Positions 1 to 8,269 of a DNA stretch of 64,000 nt are shown here, piece by piece (the first letter of the stretch is position 1; every line of letters begins with the position of its first letter). Below the pieces are notes generated by a model. That model was not told where the DNA came from and searched no databases. It saw only the letters and a program-made list of their open reading frames with translations. This DNA comes from Sinorhizobium arboris LMG 14919 (GTDB lineage: Bacteria; Pseudomonadota; Alphaproteobacteria; Rhizobiales; Rhizobiaceae). The position numbers and the translations under genes are program-made. The stretch is from contig NZ_ATYB01000014.1 in assembly GCF_000427465.1 (NCBI RefSeq), positions 372,001 to 436,000 on the forward strand, in the 5' to 3' direction.

Positions 1-73
1 TCTCCAGACTGCCATCGCCATCCGCGACAAGGTGGTCACCGCCTATCTCGAAATTGCGCGCATGCAGATCTGA
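1..73 (+). CDS. fliE: FliE, flagellar hook-basal body protein (3' end only)
   Basis: Only the last 23 codons are present, read in the frame starting at base 2. They end in RDKVVTAYLEIARMQI, the typical FliE C-terminus (RDKV-x2-AY-x-EI-x-RM). FliE joins the MS ring to the rod. The stop is 12 bases before flgG, which fits the flgB-flgC-fliE-flgG order of rhizobia. The 5' part lies outside the window. Confidence 0.85.
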   Translation, partial: LQTAIAIRDKVVTAYLEIARMQI

Positions 74-85
74 GGAAGAAGAGAC

Positions 86-874
86 ATGAAGGCCCTTTCC
101 ATCGCCGCCACGGGCATGAACGCCCAGCAATTGAATCTCGAAGTCATCGCGAACAACATCGCCAACATCAACACGACCGGCTACAAGCGGGCGCGCGCCG
201 AATTTTCGGATCTGCTCTATCAGACCGAGCGGGCGCAGGGCGTCCCGAACCGCTCCAACCAGGCGATCGTGCCCGAAGGCGCGATTATCGGCCTGGGGGT
301 CCAGACCTCCGCCGTGCGTAACCTTCACATCCAGGGCAGCCTCGTCAATACCGGCAACGACTACGATCTCGCGCTCGTCGGCCGCGGCTGGTTTCAGATC
401 GAGACGCCGGATGGCGAGACGGTCTACACCCGCTCGGGCGCCTTCAACACCAATGCGACCGGCCAGCTCGTCACTATCGACGGCTACACCGTGGTCCCGG
501 GCGTCACCGTGCCGCAGGATGCGACCGAGATCGTCTTCACCTCCTCGGGTCAGGTGATGGTGCGTATCGGCAACGATACCGAGCTGCAGGAAATCGGTCA
601 GCTGACGATCGCCAACTTCGTCAACGAAGCGGGCCTGGAGCCCATGGGCGAGAACCTGTTCCGGCAGACGCCGGCCTCCGGGGATCCGATCGTCGGCACC
701 CCGGCCGATCCGGGCTATGCGCAGATCAAGCAGAATTACCTGGAATCCTCCAACGTCGATCCGGTCAAGGAGATCACCGACCTCATCTCGGCCCAGCGTG
801 CCTATGAGATGAACTCGAAGATCATCCAGGCCGCGGACGAAATGGCGGCCACGGTGAGCAAGAACCTGAGGTAA
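86..874 (+). CDS. flgG: FlgG, distal rod protein
   Basis: This 262-residue protein is the distal rod subunit that carries torque from the motor across the periplasm to the hook. The N-terminus has the rod/hook signature ([17 protein letters not shown], about residues 25-40). The C-terminus has the second half ([29 protein letters not shown]), and both helices form the D0 coiled core. Length is normal for FlgG. The start ATG follows a GAAGAAGAG ribosome site. It sits between fliE and flgA in one transcription unit. Confidence 0.95.
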   Translation: MKALSIAATGMNAQQLNLEVIANNIANINTTGYKRARAEFSDLLYQTERAQGVPNRSNQAIVPEGAIIGLGVQTSAVRNLHIQGSLVNTGNDYDLALVGRGWFQIETPDGETVYTRSGAFNTNATGQLVTIDGYTVVPGVTVPQDATEIVFTSSGQVMVRIGNDTELQEIGQLTIANFVNEAGLEPMGENLFRQTPASGDPIVGTPADPGYAQIKQNYLESSNVDPVKEITDLISAQRAYEMNSKIIQAADEMAATVSKNLR

Positions 875-892
875 CAGGAAGAGGAGGCAAAC

Positions 893-1402
893 ATGATGTT
901 TCGCCGATCCGCCGGAGTAAAAGCAATCGCAAGCGGCTTCGCGCAGCCGGCGCGGGCCGTCCTGTTTGCCGCAATGGCAGTCTGCCTGCTATCGCCGGCA
1001 GCCGCCGTTGCGGAGCCGCCGACGGCCGTCATTCCGAAGCAGACGATCTATCCCGGCGAAACGCTCGATGCGAGCATGCTTGAGGTGGTCGACGTGACCA
1101 ACCCGGACCTGCGCGACGGCTATGTGCGCTCCCTCGACGAGGCTGACGGCATGGTCACCAAGCGGACCCTTCTTCCGGGGCGGGTCATCCTGGCCTCGGC
1201 GCTGCGCCAGCAATATGCGGTCGAGCGTGGCTCCACGGTCCGCCTCGTCTTCAACAATGGCGGTCTGTCGATAACGGCCGCCGGCTCGCCGCTGCAGGAC
1301 GCCGCCGTCGGCGATCTGATCCGCGTGCGCAACGTCGATACCGGCGTGATCGTCTCCGGGACGGTGATGGCGGACAGCACGATCCATGTGGTGGCGAAAT
1401 GA
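893..1402 (+). CDS. flgA: FlgA, P-ring assembly chaperone
   Basis: FlgA is a periplasmic chaperone that helps FlgI polymerise into the P ring. The 169-residue product starts with an N-terminal export signal (hydrophobic stretch about residues 20-40) and ends with an SAF-like domain containing VKxR-type elements such as GDLIRVRNVDTGVIVSGTV, typical of FlgA C-termini. The ATG at 893 follows GGAGG; a second ATG at 896 is possible. The stop overlaps the flgI start as ATGA (1399-1402), implying coupled translation of chaperone and client. Confidence 0.92.
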   Translation: MMFRRSAGVKAIASGFAQPARAVLFAAMAVCLLSPAAAVAEPPTAVIPKQTIYPGETLDASMLEVVDVTNPDLRDGYVRSLDEADGMVTKRTLLPGRVILASALRQQYAVERGSTVRLVFNNGGLSITAAGSPLQDAAVGDLIRVRNVDTGVIVSGTVMADSTIHVVAK

Positions 1403-2514
1403 AGACCGATGCATGCAAATGGCTGCTGACCCTTGCGGTGGCCTTCGCCGCGACGTTGACCTCCGCCTATGCGGCCTCGAGGATCAAGGATGTCGCATCC
1501 CTGCAGTCGGGCAGGGACAACCAGCTCATCGGGTACGGGCTGGTTGTCGGTCTGCAGGGCACCGGTGACAGCCTGCGCTCCTCTCCCTTCACGGATCAGT
1601 CGATCCGCGCCATGCTGCAGAATCTCGGCATTTCGACACAGGGCGGCGACTCGCGCACGCGCAACGTGGCAGCGGTGCTCGTCACCGCGACGCTGCCGCC
1701 CTTCGCGAGCCCCGGCAGCCGGCTCGACGTGACCGTCGGTTCGCTGGGCGACGCGACGTCGCTGCGCGGCGGGACGCTCGTCATGACCTCGCTTTCGGGA
1801 GCCGACGGTCAGATCTACGCCGTGGCGCAGGGTTCGGTCGTCGTCAGCGGCTTCAATGCTCAGGGGGAGGCCGCCCAGTTGAGCCAGGGCGTGACCACGG
1901 CCGGACGCGTCCCGAACGGCGCCATCATCGAGCGGGAACTGCCGTCCAAGTTCAAGGACGGCTTCAACCTCGTGCTGCAGCTGCGCAATCCGGACTTCTC
2001 GACCGCCGTCGGCATGGCTGCGGCGATCAACAAATACGCCGCCGCTCACTTCGGGGGCCGCATCGCGGAAGCTCTGGACTCGCAGTCGGTGCTCGTCCAG
2101 AAGCCGAAGATGGCGGATCTCGCGCGGTTGATGGCGGACGTGGAGAACCTTGTGATCGAGACCGACGCACCGGCCCGGGTCGTCATAAACGAGCGCACCG
2201 GCACGATCGTCATCGGCCAGGACGTGCGCGTCGCCGAAGTGGCCGTCAGCTACGGCACGCTGACGGTACAGGTCAGCGAGACGCCGACGATCGTCCAGCC
2301 GGAGCCGTTCTCGCGCGGCCAGACGGCTTACGAGCCCAACACCACGATCGAAGCGCAGGCCGACGGCGGCACGGTCGCCATCCTCAACGGCTCGAGCCTG
2401 CGTTCGCTCGTCGCGGGTCTGAATAGCATAGGCGTCAAGCCGGACGGGATCATCGCGATCCTCCAGAGCATCAAATCGGCGGGAGCCCTTCAGGCGGAGC
2501 TTGTTCTGCAATGA
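1399..2514 (+). CDS. flgI: FlgI, flagellar P-ring protein
   Basis: The 371-residue precursor of the peptidoglycan-associated P ring has a signal peptide ending near residue 26 (SAYAA). FlgI hallmarks include RIKDVASLQSGRDNQLIGYG, LVVGLQGTGDSLRSSPFT and QSIRAMLQNLG. The C-terminus SLRSLVAGLNSIGVKPDGII is also typical. It overlaps flgA upstream by ATGA and motE downstream by ATGA at 2511-2514. Confidence 0.96.
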   Translation: MKTDACKWLLTLAVAFAATLTSAYAASRIKDVASLQSGRDNQLIGYGLVVGLQGTGDSLRSSPFTDQSIRAMLQNLGISTQGGDSRTRNVAAVLVTATLPPFASPGSRLDVTVGSLGDATSLRGGTLVMTSLSGADGQIYAVAQGSVVVSGFNAQGEAAQLSQGVTTAGRVPNGAIIERELPSKFKDGFNLVLQLRNPDFSTAVGMAAAINKYAAAHFGGRIAEALDSQSVLVQKPKMADLARLMADVENLVIETDAPARVVINERTGTIVIGQDVRVAEVAVSYGTLTVQVSETPTIVQPEPFSRGQTAYEPNTTIEAQADGGTVAILNGSSLRSLVAGLNSIGVKPDGIIAILQSIKSAGALQAELVLQ

Positions 2515-3050
2515 CCGAAAACTTCGATCATCTTTTCGGCAGAGCGCGCCGCGCCCTCCTGGGCTCAGTCGCCGCCGCGCTCGTGCTTTCGATGCCCGGC
2601 GCTTTCGCCCAGGACGTCACGGCGCCGTCGGCCGGCGATACCGCGGCGAGCGAGATCGAGAAGTTCTGCACCAATATCGCCGACGCGGCGCGCGACCAGC
2701 GCTACCTCCTGCAGCGCCAGGACCTGGAGAAGCTGAGGGCGAATGTAGACGAGCGGATCGCGACGCTGGAGACACGCCGGGCGGAATATGAGGACTGGCT
2801 GAAACGGCGCAACGACTTCCTCAAGCAGGCGGAGCTTGGCCTTGTCGACATCTACAAGGCGATGAAGCCGGATGCCGCTGCCGGCAAGCTCGAGATGGTG
2901 CGCCCGGAGATCGCGGCAGCAATCGTCATGCGCCTGCCGCCGCGCCAGTCGTCGCTGATCCTGAGCGAAATGACCGACGAAAAGGCGGCGGTGCTGACCA
3001 ACATCATTTCGAGCGCGAGCGATGCAAATACCTCCAAGGAGCCATCATGA
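2511..3050 (+). CDS. motE: MotE, periplasmic chaperone for MotC
   Basis: The 179-residue protein has an N-terminal hydrophobic export segment (about residues 14-34, ending AFAQ), a long charged coiled coil (about 65-110) and a C-terminal segment resembling the MgtE/FliG N-domain fold (IVMRLPPRQSSLILSEMTDEKAAVL). In Sinorhizobium MotE is described as a specific chaperone that folds and stabilises periplasmic MotC. The only cysteine visible is at residue 53, which could form a dimer disulfide. The gene overlaps flgI and flgH by four bases each. Assignment rests on position and features. Confidence 0.88.
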   Translation: MTENFDHLFGRARRALLGSVAAALVLSMPGAFAQDVTAPSAGDTAASEIEKFCTNIADAARDQRYLLQRQDLEKLRANVDERIATLETRRAEYEDWLKRRNDFLKQAELGLVDIYKAMKPDAAAGKLEMVRPEIAAAIVMRLPPRQSSLILSEMTDEKAAVLTNIISSASDANTSKEPS

Positions 3051-3757
3051 GAACGCGCATCACGGCCCTGTTGGCCGCAGGGTTCCTGGCGGGTTGCCAG
3101 AATCAGGCCCTCAACGAGATCGGGCGGGCGCCGGCCATGAGCCCGATCGGCAGCGGCCTGCAATATACGCAGACGCCGCAGCTCGCCATGTATCCGAAGC
3201 AGCCGCGCCACGTGACGAACGGATACTCGCTGTGGAACGATCAGCAAGCGGCCCTCTTCAAGGACGCCCGCGCGATCGACATCGGCGACATATTGACGGT
3301 CGACATACGCATCGACGACAAGGCCTCCTTCGAAAACGAGACGGATCGCAGCCGCAAGAATTCGAGCGGCTTCAATCTCGGCGCCAGCGGGCAATCCCAG
3401 ACGAGCGACTTCGCCTGGTCGGGCGATCTGGAATACGGCTCGAACACGAAAACCGAAGGTGACGGCAAGACCAAGCGCTCGGAGAAGCTCAGGCTGCTCG
3501 TCGCCGCGGTCGTGACCGGCGTTCTCGAAAACGGCAACCTCCTCATCAGCGGTTCGCAGGAAGTACGCGTCAACCACGAGCTGCGCATCCTCAATGTCGC
3601 CGGTATCGTCCGCCCGCGCGATGTGGATGCCGACAACGTCATTTCCTACGACCGCATCGCCGAGGCGCGCATCTCCTATGGCGGCCGCGGCCGCCTGACG
3701 GAGGTTCAGCAGCCGCCATGGGGCCAGCAGCTCGTCGATCTCGTCTCGCCCCTCTGA
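3047..3757 (+). CDS. flgH: FlgH, flagellar L-ring lipoprotein
   Basis: FlgH forms the outer-membrane L ring. The 236-residue product has a lipoprotein signal with lipobox LAGC, lipid-bearing Cys at residue 17. FlgH features include SLWNDQQAALFKDARAIDIGDILTV and the C-terminal segment NHELRILNVAGIVRPRDV followed by DNVISYDRIAEARISYGGRG. The start is the ATGA overlap with motE. Confidence 0.95.
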   Translation: MRTRITALLAAGFLAGCQNQALNEIGRAPAMSPIGSGLQYTQTPQLAMYPKQPRHVTNGYSLWNDQQAALFKDARAIDIGDILTVDIRIDDKASFENETDRSRKNSSGFNLGASGQSQTSDFAWSGDLEYGSNTKTEGDGKTKRSEKLRLLVAAVVTGVLENGNLLISGSQEVRVNHELRILNVAGIVRPRDVDADNVISYDRIAEARISYGGRGRLTEVQQPPWGQQLVDLVSPL

Positions 3758-3773
3758 TCGGCCGGAACGCACA

Positions 3774-4265
3774 ATGGAAGAAATCGAGAGCAAAGAAACG
3801 AAATCCCCCTCGCTGGTGATGACCATTGCCGCCGTGGCGGTGCTGACGCTCGTCGCCGCCGGCGGCGGCTGGCTCGCCGGCATGCTCCTGGCGCCGCCGC
3901 CTGACGAGGCGGCGAAGGCTTTGGTCGAGCTTCCGGCGAACGCGACCGGCGAGGAGGGCATACCGAAGATCGCCGCAGCGGCAAGCGGCATCGTGCAGCT
4001 CGATCCGATCACGACGAACCTCGCCTATCCGACCGAAAACTGGGTTCGCCTCGAGGTCGCGCTTCAGTTCAATGGCGCTCCCGACGTTGCGCTGGCGGAG
4101 ACGATACACCAGGACATCGCAGCCTACCTCAAGACCGTGTCGCTGCAGCAGATTCAAGGACCGCGCGGCTTCCAATATCTCCGGGATGACATCCAGGAGC
4201 GGGTTGACCTGCGCTCCGAGGGCCGCGTAACGAATGTGATGTTCCGCACCTTCGTCATCCAATGA
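3774..4265 (+). CDS. fliL: FliL, flagellar basal-body associated membrane protein
   Basis: The 163-residue single-pass protein has a short charged cytoplasmic N-terminus, a membrane segment at about residues 15-40, and a periplasmic FliL domain ending GRVTNVMFRTFVIQ. FliL surrounds the stator and affects its stability. It lies between flgH and fliP, the usual rhizobial place. A second, divergent FliL-like gene lies at 27007-27573. Confidence 0.92.
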   Translation: MEEIESKETKSPSLVMTIAAVAVLTLVAAGGGWLAGMLLAPPPDEAAKALVELPANATGEEGIPKIAAAASGIVQLDPITTNLAYPTENWVRLEVALQFNGAPDVALAETIHQDIAAYLKTVSLQQIQGPRGFQYLRDDIQERVDLRSEGRVTNVMFRTFVIQ

Positions 4266-4272
4266 TTCGCTG

Positions 4273-5010
4273 ATGCTCCGGTTTGCCACCTTTATAATCG
4301 CCATGACGGCGATGTCGGGAATTGCCGGGGCTCAGACCTTCCCCGCCGATATCCTGAATACGCCGGTCGACGGCTCCGTCGCCTCGTGGATCATCCGCAC
4401 CTTCGGCCTCCTGACCGTCCTTTCTGTCGCTCCGGGCATCCTGATCATGGTGACGAGCTTCCCGCGCTTCGTCATCGCCTTCGCGATCCTGCGCTCGGGC
4501 ATGGGACTGGCGACGACGCCCTCCAACATGATCATGGTGTCGCTGGCGCTCTTCATGACCTTCTATGTCATGGCGCCCACGTTCGATCGCGCCTGGCGCG
4601 ACGGCATCGACCCGCTCCTGAAGAACGAGATTTCCGAGACGGATGCGATGCAGCGCATGTCGGAGCCTTTCCGCGAATTCATGCTGGCCAATACCCGCGA
4701 CAAGGACCTGCAGCTCTTCATCGACATTGCCCAGGAGAAGGGACAGACCGTCGTCGTCGACGAGAAGGTGGACCTGCGCGCCGTCGTGCCGGCCTTCATG
4801 ATTTCGGAAATCCGCCGCGGCTTCGAAATCGGCTTCTTGATCATGCTGCCCTTCCTCGTGATCGACCTCATCGTCGCGACGATCACCATGGCGATGGGCA
4901 TGATGATGCTTCCGCCGACCGCGATTTCACTGCCCTTCAAGATCCTGTTCTTCGTGCTGATCGACGGCTGGAACCTGCTCGTCGGCAGCCTCGTGCGCTC
5001 GTTTATCTGA
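4273..5010 (+). CDS. fliP: FliP, flagellar type III export gate protein
   Basis: FliP is part of the FliP5Q4R1 export gate. The 245-residue protein has a cleavable-type signal (MLRFATFIIAMTAMSGIAGA), the FliP signature around SVAPGILIMVTSFPRFVIAF and LRSGMGLATTPSNMIM, and several membrane helices, ending KILFFVLIDGWNLLVGSLV. Seven bases separate it from fliL. A GC-rich hairpin directly follows the stop. Confidence 0.96.
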   Translation: MLRFATFIIAMTAMSGIAGAQTFPADILNTPVDGSVASWIIRTFGLLTVLSVAPGILIMVTSFPRFVIAFAILRSGMGLATTPSNMIMVSLALFMTFYVMAPTFDRAWRDGIDPLLKNEISETDAMQRMSEPFREFMLANTRDKDLQLFIDIAQEKGQTVVVDEKVDLRAVVPAFMISEIRRGFEIGFLIMLPFLVIDLIVATITMAMGMMMLPPTAISLPFKILFFVLIDGWNLLVGSLVRSFI

Positions 5011-5029
5011 CGAGCGCACGAAGCGCTCG
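5011..5029 (+). terminator. Possible hairpin after fliP
   Basis: CGAGCGC (5011-5017) pairs perfectly with GCGCTCG (5023-5029) across a 5-base loop, immediately after the fliP stop. There is no T-run, so it may only stabilise the 3' end or terminate weakly before the separately expressed flaA gene. Confidence 0.4.
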
Positions 5030-5255
5030 CCCTCGGGGTCCGCGCCGGACAAGATTCCGTTAAGCATAGGATTTCACAGGAGATTAACCACAGCTGCGCC
5101 GGGACCTGGAACGCCCTTCTCCGGTTAAACACTTGGCAATGAATGGCTGCGAATTTCGTCCTCACACGACGGGTTTGGTGTCCATCACGAGTTGAGCGGA
5201 GCCGAGTGGCATGATGCCGGACCGTCGTGACCGGTAACGATTTCTCAGTCCGGTA

Positions 5256-5285
5256 TGTCCCCCCAATCAGTATTTCGTAGGGACA
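5256..5285 (+). promoter_or_regulatory. flaA leader hairpin covering the ribosome-binding site
   Basis: TGTCCC (5256-5261) can pair perfectly with GGGACA (5280-5285), and the 3' arm is the only Shine-Dalgarno-like sequence before the flaA ATG at 5293. The same arrangement recurs before flaB and flaD. All four flagellin leaders also carry a GCATGAYG motif 66-84 bases before the start codon (here within GGCATGATGCC at 5208-5218). This suggests control of flagellin translation, perhaps by FlbT/FlaF encoded at 20953-21746. No experiment is implied. Confidence 0.45.
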
Positions 5286-5292
5286 AACGAAT

Positions 5293-6480
5293 ATGACAAG
5301 CATTCTCACCAACAACTCCGCAATGGCCGCGCTGCAGACGCTGCGCTCGATCTCTTCCAACATGGAAGACACGCAGAGCCGCATCTCCTCCGGTCTGCGC
5401 GTCGGTTCGGCCGCCGATAACGCCGCCTACTGGTCGATCGCGACGACCATGCGCTCCGACAATCAGGCTCTTTCCGCCGTTCAGGACGCCCTCGGCCTCG
5501 GTGCCGCCAAGGTCGACACCGCTTACTCCGGTATGGAATCGGCCATCGAAGTCGTTAAGGAAATCAAGGCCAAGCTCGTCGCCGCGACTGAAGACGGTGT
5601 CGACAAGGCCAAAATCCAGGAAGAAATCACCCAGCTCAAGGACCAGCTGACGAGCATTGCCGACGCAGCCTCCTTCTCCGGCGAGAACTGGCTGCAGGCG
5701 GACCTCAGCGGCGGTGCAGTGACCAAGAGCGTGGTCGGCTCGTTCGTCCGCGACGCAAGCGGCGCCGTCTCGGTCAAGAAGGTCGACTACAGCCTCAATG
5801 CCAACACGGTTCTCTTCGACACGGTCGGCGACACCGGCATCCTGGACAAGGTTTACAACGTTTCGCAGGCAAGCGTCACGCTGACGATCAACACCAATGG
5901 CGTCGAAGCGAAGCACACGGTTGCTGCCTATTCGCTGGAATCTCTCACCGAAGCCGGTGCGGAATTCCAGGGCAACTACGCCCTTCAGGGCGGTAACAGC
6001 TACGTCAAGGTCGAGAACGTCTGGGTTCGCGCCGAGACCGCTGCAGCCGGCGCCACGGGTCAGGAAATTGCTGCAACCACGACTGCGGCCGGCACGATCA
6101 CTGCTGACAGCTGGGTCGTCGACGTCGATAACGCTCCTGCCGCCAACGTTTCGGCCGGTCAGTCGGTCGCAAACATCAACATCGTCGGCATGGGTGCGGC
6201 CGCCCTCGACGCCCTGATCAGCGGTGTCGATGCTGCGCTGAAGGACATGACCAGCGCGGCCGCTTCGCTCGGCTCCATCTCCTCGCGCATCGACCTGCAG
6301 AGCGAATTCGTCAACAAGCTCTCGGACTCGATCGACTCGGGCGTCGGCCGTCTCGTCGATGCGGACATGAACGAAGAATCGACCCGCCTGAAGGCCCTGC
6401 AGACTCAGCAGCAGCTCGCCATCCAGGCTTTGTCGATCGCCAACTCCGACTCGCAGAACGTCCTTTCGCTCTTCCGCTAA
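5293..6480 (+). CDS. flaA: Flagellin A
   Basis: This is a 395-residue flagellin, a subunit of the complex flagellar filament. The N-terminal D0/D1 helices (MTSILTNNSAMAALQTLRSI; SSGLRVGSAADNAAYWSI) and the C-terminal D1/D0 part (VGRLVDADMNEESTRLKALQ, ending NVLSLFR) are canonical. The central part, about residues 140-300, forms the exposed domains. In Sinorhizobium FlaA is the main filament subunit, required together with at least one secondary flagellin. Its central domain is almost identical to that of flaB, including a 221-bp stretch without a single difference (5812-6032). Confidence 0.95.
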   Translation: MTSILTNNSAMAALQTLRSISSNMEDTQSRISSGLRVGSAADNAAYWSIATTMRSDNQALSAVQDALGLGAAKVDTAYSGMESAIEVVKEIKAKLVAATEDGVDKAKIQEEITQLKDQLTSIADAASFSGENWLQADLSGGAVTKSVVGSFVRDASGAVSVKKVDYSLNANTVLFDTVGDTGILDKVYNVSQASVTLTINTNGVEAKHTVAAYSLESLTEAGAEFQGNYALQGGNSYVKVENVWVRAETAAAGATGQEIAATTTAAGTITADSWVVDVDNAPAANVSAGQSVANINIVGMGAAALDALISGVDAALKDMTSAAASLGSISSRIDLQSEFVNKLSDSIDSGVGRLVDADMNEESTRLKALQTQQQLAIQALSIANSDSQNVLSLFR

Positions 6481-6495
6481 AAGACGTGCAGTGCG

Positions 6496-6563
6496 GATGC
6501 AGGCTCCTTGTGCCTGCATCTGGCTCCTTCGAACCGCGCCCAGAAAACGGGGCGCGGTTTTTT
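6496..6563 (+). terminator. Double hairpin terminator after flaA
   Basis: A first perfect 9-bp stem (GATGCAGGC 6496-6504 with GCCTGCATC 6512-6520) is followed by a second stem (AACCGCGCCC 6532-6541 with GGGCGCGGTT 6550-6559) ending in six T. The second is a textbook rho-independent terminator, so flaA is monocistronic. Confidence 0.9.
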
Positions 6564-6782
6564 GCTTTCTAGGTAAGTTGTCGGCACTTCACCTTTTCTT
6601 AAGCATACTATGGCACGCGCGTGCGCGCAAAGGTTGAAATACTTCGTCGAAATTCTTGTGCTCTTAGGGGTTCTTTAACCAAGCCGAGATTATCTAAGCC
6701 CATCGAAAGAACGGGCTAACTGCAGGAATAACAGCTGGTTAGCAAGCATGACGTTGACCGACTTTCGCCGGTGGAACCGGAA

Positions 6783-6811
6783 TGTCCCTTCTCATCAGCC
6801 ATCAAGGGGCA
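6783..6811 (+). promoter_or_regulatory. flaB leader hairpin covering the ribosome-binding site
   Basis: TGTCCCTT (6783-6790) pairs with AAGGGGCA (6804-6811; one G-U pair), with a 13-base loop. The AAGGGG arm is the ribosome site of flaB (ATG 6819). GCATGACG at 6746-6753 is the shared upstream leader motif. Confidence 0.45.
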
Positions 6812-6818
6812 CTAAACC

Positions 6819-8006
6819 ATGACGAGCATTCTCACCAACATCGCGGCTATGGCCGCTCTCCAGACCCTTCGTACAATCGGCTCCAACATGGAAGAGACGC
6901 AGGCGCATGTCTCCTCCGGTCTGCGCGTTGGCCAGGCCGCCGACAACGCCGCCTACTGGTCGATCGCGACGACCATGCGCTCCGACAACATGGCGCTTTC
7001 CGCCGTTCAGGACGCCCTCGGCCTCGGTGCCGCCAAGGTCGACACCGCTTACTCCGGTATGGAATCGGCCATCGAAGTCGTTAAGGAAATCAAGAAAAAG
7101 CTCGTCGCCGCGACTGAAGACGGCGTCGACAAGGCCAAGATCCAGGAAGAAATCGATCAGCTCAAGGACCAGCTGACGAGCATTGCCGACGCAGCCTCCT
7201 TCTCCGGCGAGAACTGGCTGCAGGCGGACCTCAGCGGCGGTGCCGTGATCAAGAGCGTTGTCGGCTCGTTCGTCCGCGACGCAAGCGGCGCCGTCTCGGT
7301 CAAGAAGGTCGACTACAGCCTCAACGCCAACTCGGTCCTCTTCGACACGGTCGGCGACACCGGCATCCTGGACAAGGTTTACAACGTTTCGCAGGCAAGC
7401 GTCACGCTGACGATCAACACCAATGGCGTCGAAGCGAAGCACACGGTTGCTGCCTATTCGCTGGAATCTCTCACCGAAGCCGGTGCGGAATTCCAGGGCA
7501 ACTACGCCCTTCAGGGCGGTAACAGCTACGTCAAGGTCGAGAACGTCTGGGTTCGCGCTGAGACCGCTGCAGCCGGCGCCACGGGTCAAGAGCTTGCCGC
7601 GACAACGACCGCAGCCGGCACGATCACTGCTGACAGCTGGGTCGTCGACGTCGATAACGCTCCTGCCGCCAACGTTTCGGCCGGTCAGTCCGTTGCCGGG
7701 ATCAACATCGTCGGCATGGGTGGAGCCGCCCTCGACGCCCTGATCAGCGGTGTCGATGCTGCGCTGACGGACATGACCAGCGCTGCCGCCGACCTCGGCT
7801 CGATCGCCATGCGCATCGACCTGCAGAGCGATTTCGTCAACAAGCTCTCGGACTCGATCGACTCGGGCGTCGGCCGTCTCGTCGATGCGGACATGAACGA
7901 AGAATCGACCCGCCTGAAGGCCCTGCAGACTCAGCAGCAGCTCGCCATTCAGTCGCTGTCGATTGCGAACTCGGCTTCGGAAAACGTTCTTACGCTCTTC
8001 CGCTAA
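6819..8006 (+). CDS. flaB: Flagellin B
   Basis: This is a 395-residue secondary flagellin, colinear with FlaA. N-terminal MTSILTNIAAMAALQTLRTI and C-terminal NVLTLFR frame a central domain nearly identical to FlaA. The identity includes silent third positions, which points to recent gene conversion between the two. The gene has its own leader and a very strong terminator. Named by order in the flaA-flaB-flaD-flaC series. Confidence 0.94.
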   Translation: MTSILTNIAAMAALQTLRTIGSNMEETQAHVSSGLRVGQAADNAAYWSIATTMRSDNMALSAVQDALGLGAAKVDTAYSGMESAIEVVKEIKKKLVAATEDGVDKAKIQEEIDQLKDQLTSIADAASFSGENWLQADLSGGAVIKSVVGSFVRDASGAVSVKKVDYSLNANSVLFDTVGDTGILDKVYNVSQASVTLTINTNGVEAKHTVAAYSLESLTEAGAEFQGNYALQGGNSYVKVENVWVRAETAAAGATGQELAATTTAAGTITADSWVVDVDNAPAANVSAGQSVAGINIVGMGGAALDALISGVDAALTDMTSAAADLGSIAMRIDLQSDFVNKLSDSIDSGVGRLVDADMNEESTRLKALQTQQQLAIQSLSIANSASENVLTLFR

Positions 8007-8058
8007 TATCTCCGAAAAGGGGTCGCGAACGGAGCGACCGCCACCCTGACCGAACTTA

Positions 8059-8098
8059 CAGAGGGCCACGCTCGTCGAGCGTGGCCCTCTGTTGTTTT
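8059..8098 (+). terminator. Terminator after flaB
   Basis: A perfect 15-bp stem (8059-8073 with 8077-8091, 3-base loop) is followed by TTGTTTT. This is the strongest intrinsic terminator in the window. Confidence 0.95.
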
Positions 8099-8234
8099 AG
8101 CTGGGCAAGCATCGTTTAACCTTTGTTAACTATAGCAGCGCTAAGTGGGGCTCAACGCAACGAACGGTTAACCAAGACGAAGAAGCGGTTAACGGCATGA
8201 TGCCTCGCGTTCGATTCCCCGTGGCAGCCGGGAT

Positions 8235-8264
8235 GTCCCTTTCCAACTAGCCATTCAAAGGGGC
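8235..8264 (+). promoter_or_regulatory. flaD leader hairpin covering the ribosome-binding site
   Basis: GTCCCTTT (8235-8242) pairs with AAAGGGGC (8257-8264; one G-U pair), with a 14-base loop. The AAAGGGG arm is the flaD ribosome site (ATG 8270). The leader motif GGCATGATGCC is at 8194-8204. Further upstream lie TTAA repeats at 8116-8119 and 8126-8129, six bases apart, an imperfect CtrA-type spacing. Confidence 0.45.
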
Positions 8265-8269
8265 CCATA

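Noticed and set aside
1120..2511. Antisense ORF of 463 codons opposite flgA-flgI
   Set aside because: Shadow of FlgI; Arg/Asp/Gly-rich composition typical of reverse-frame translation.
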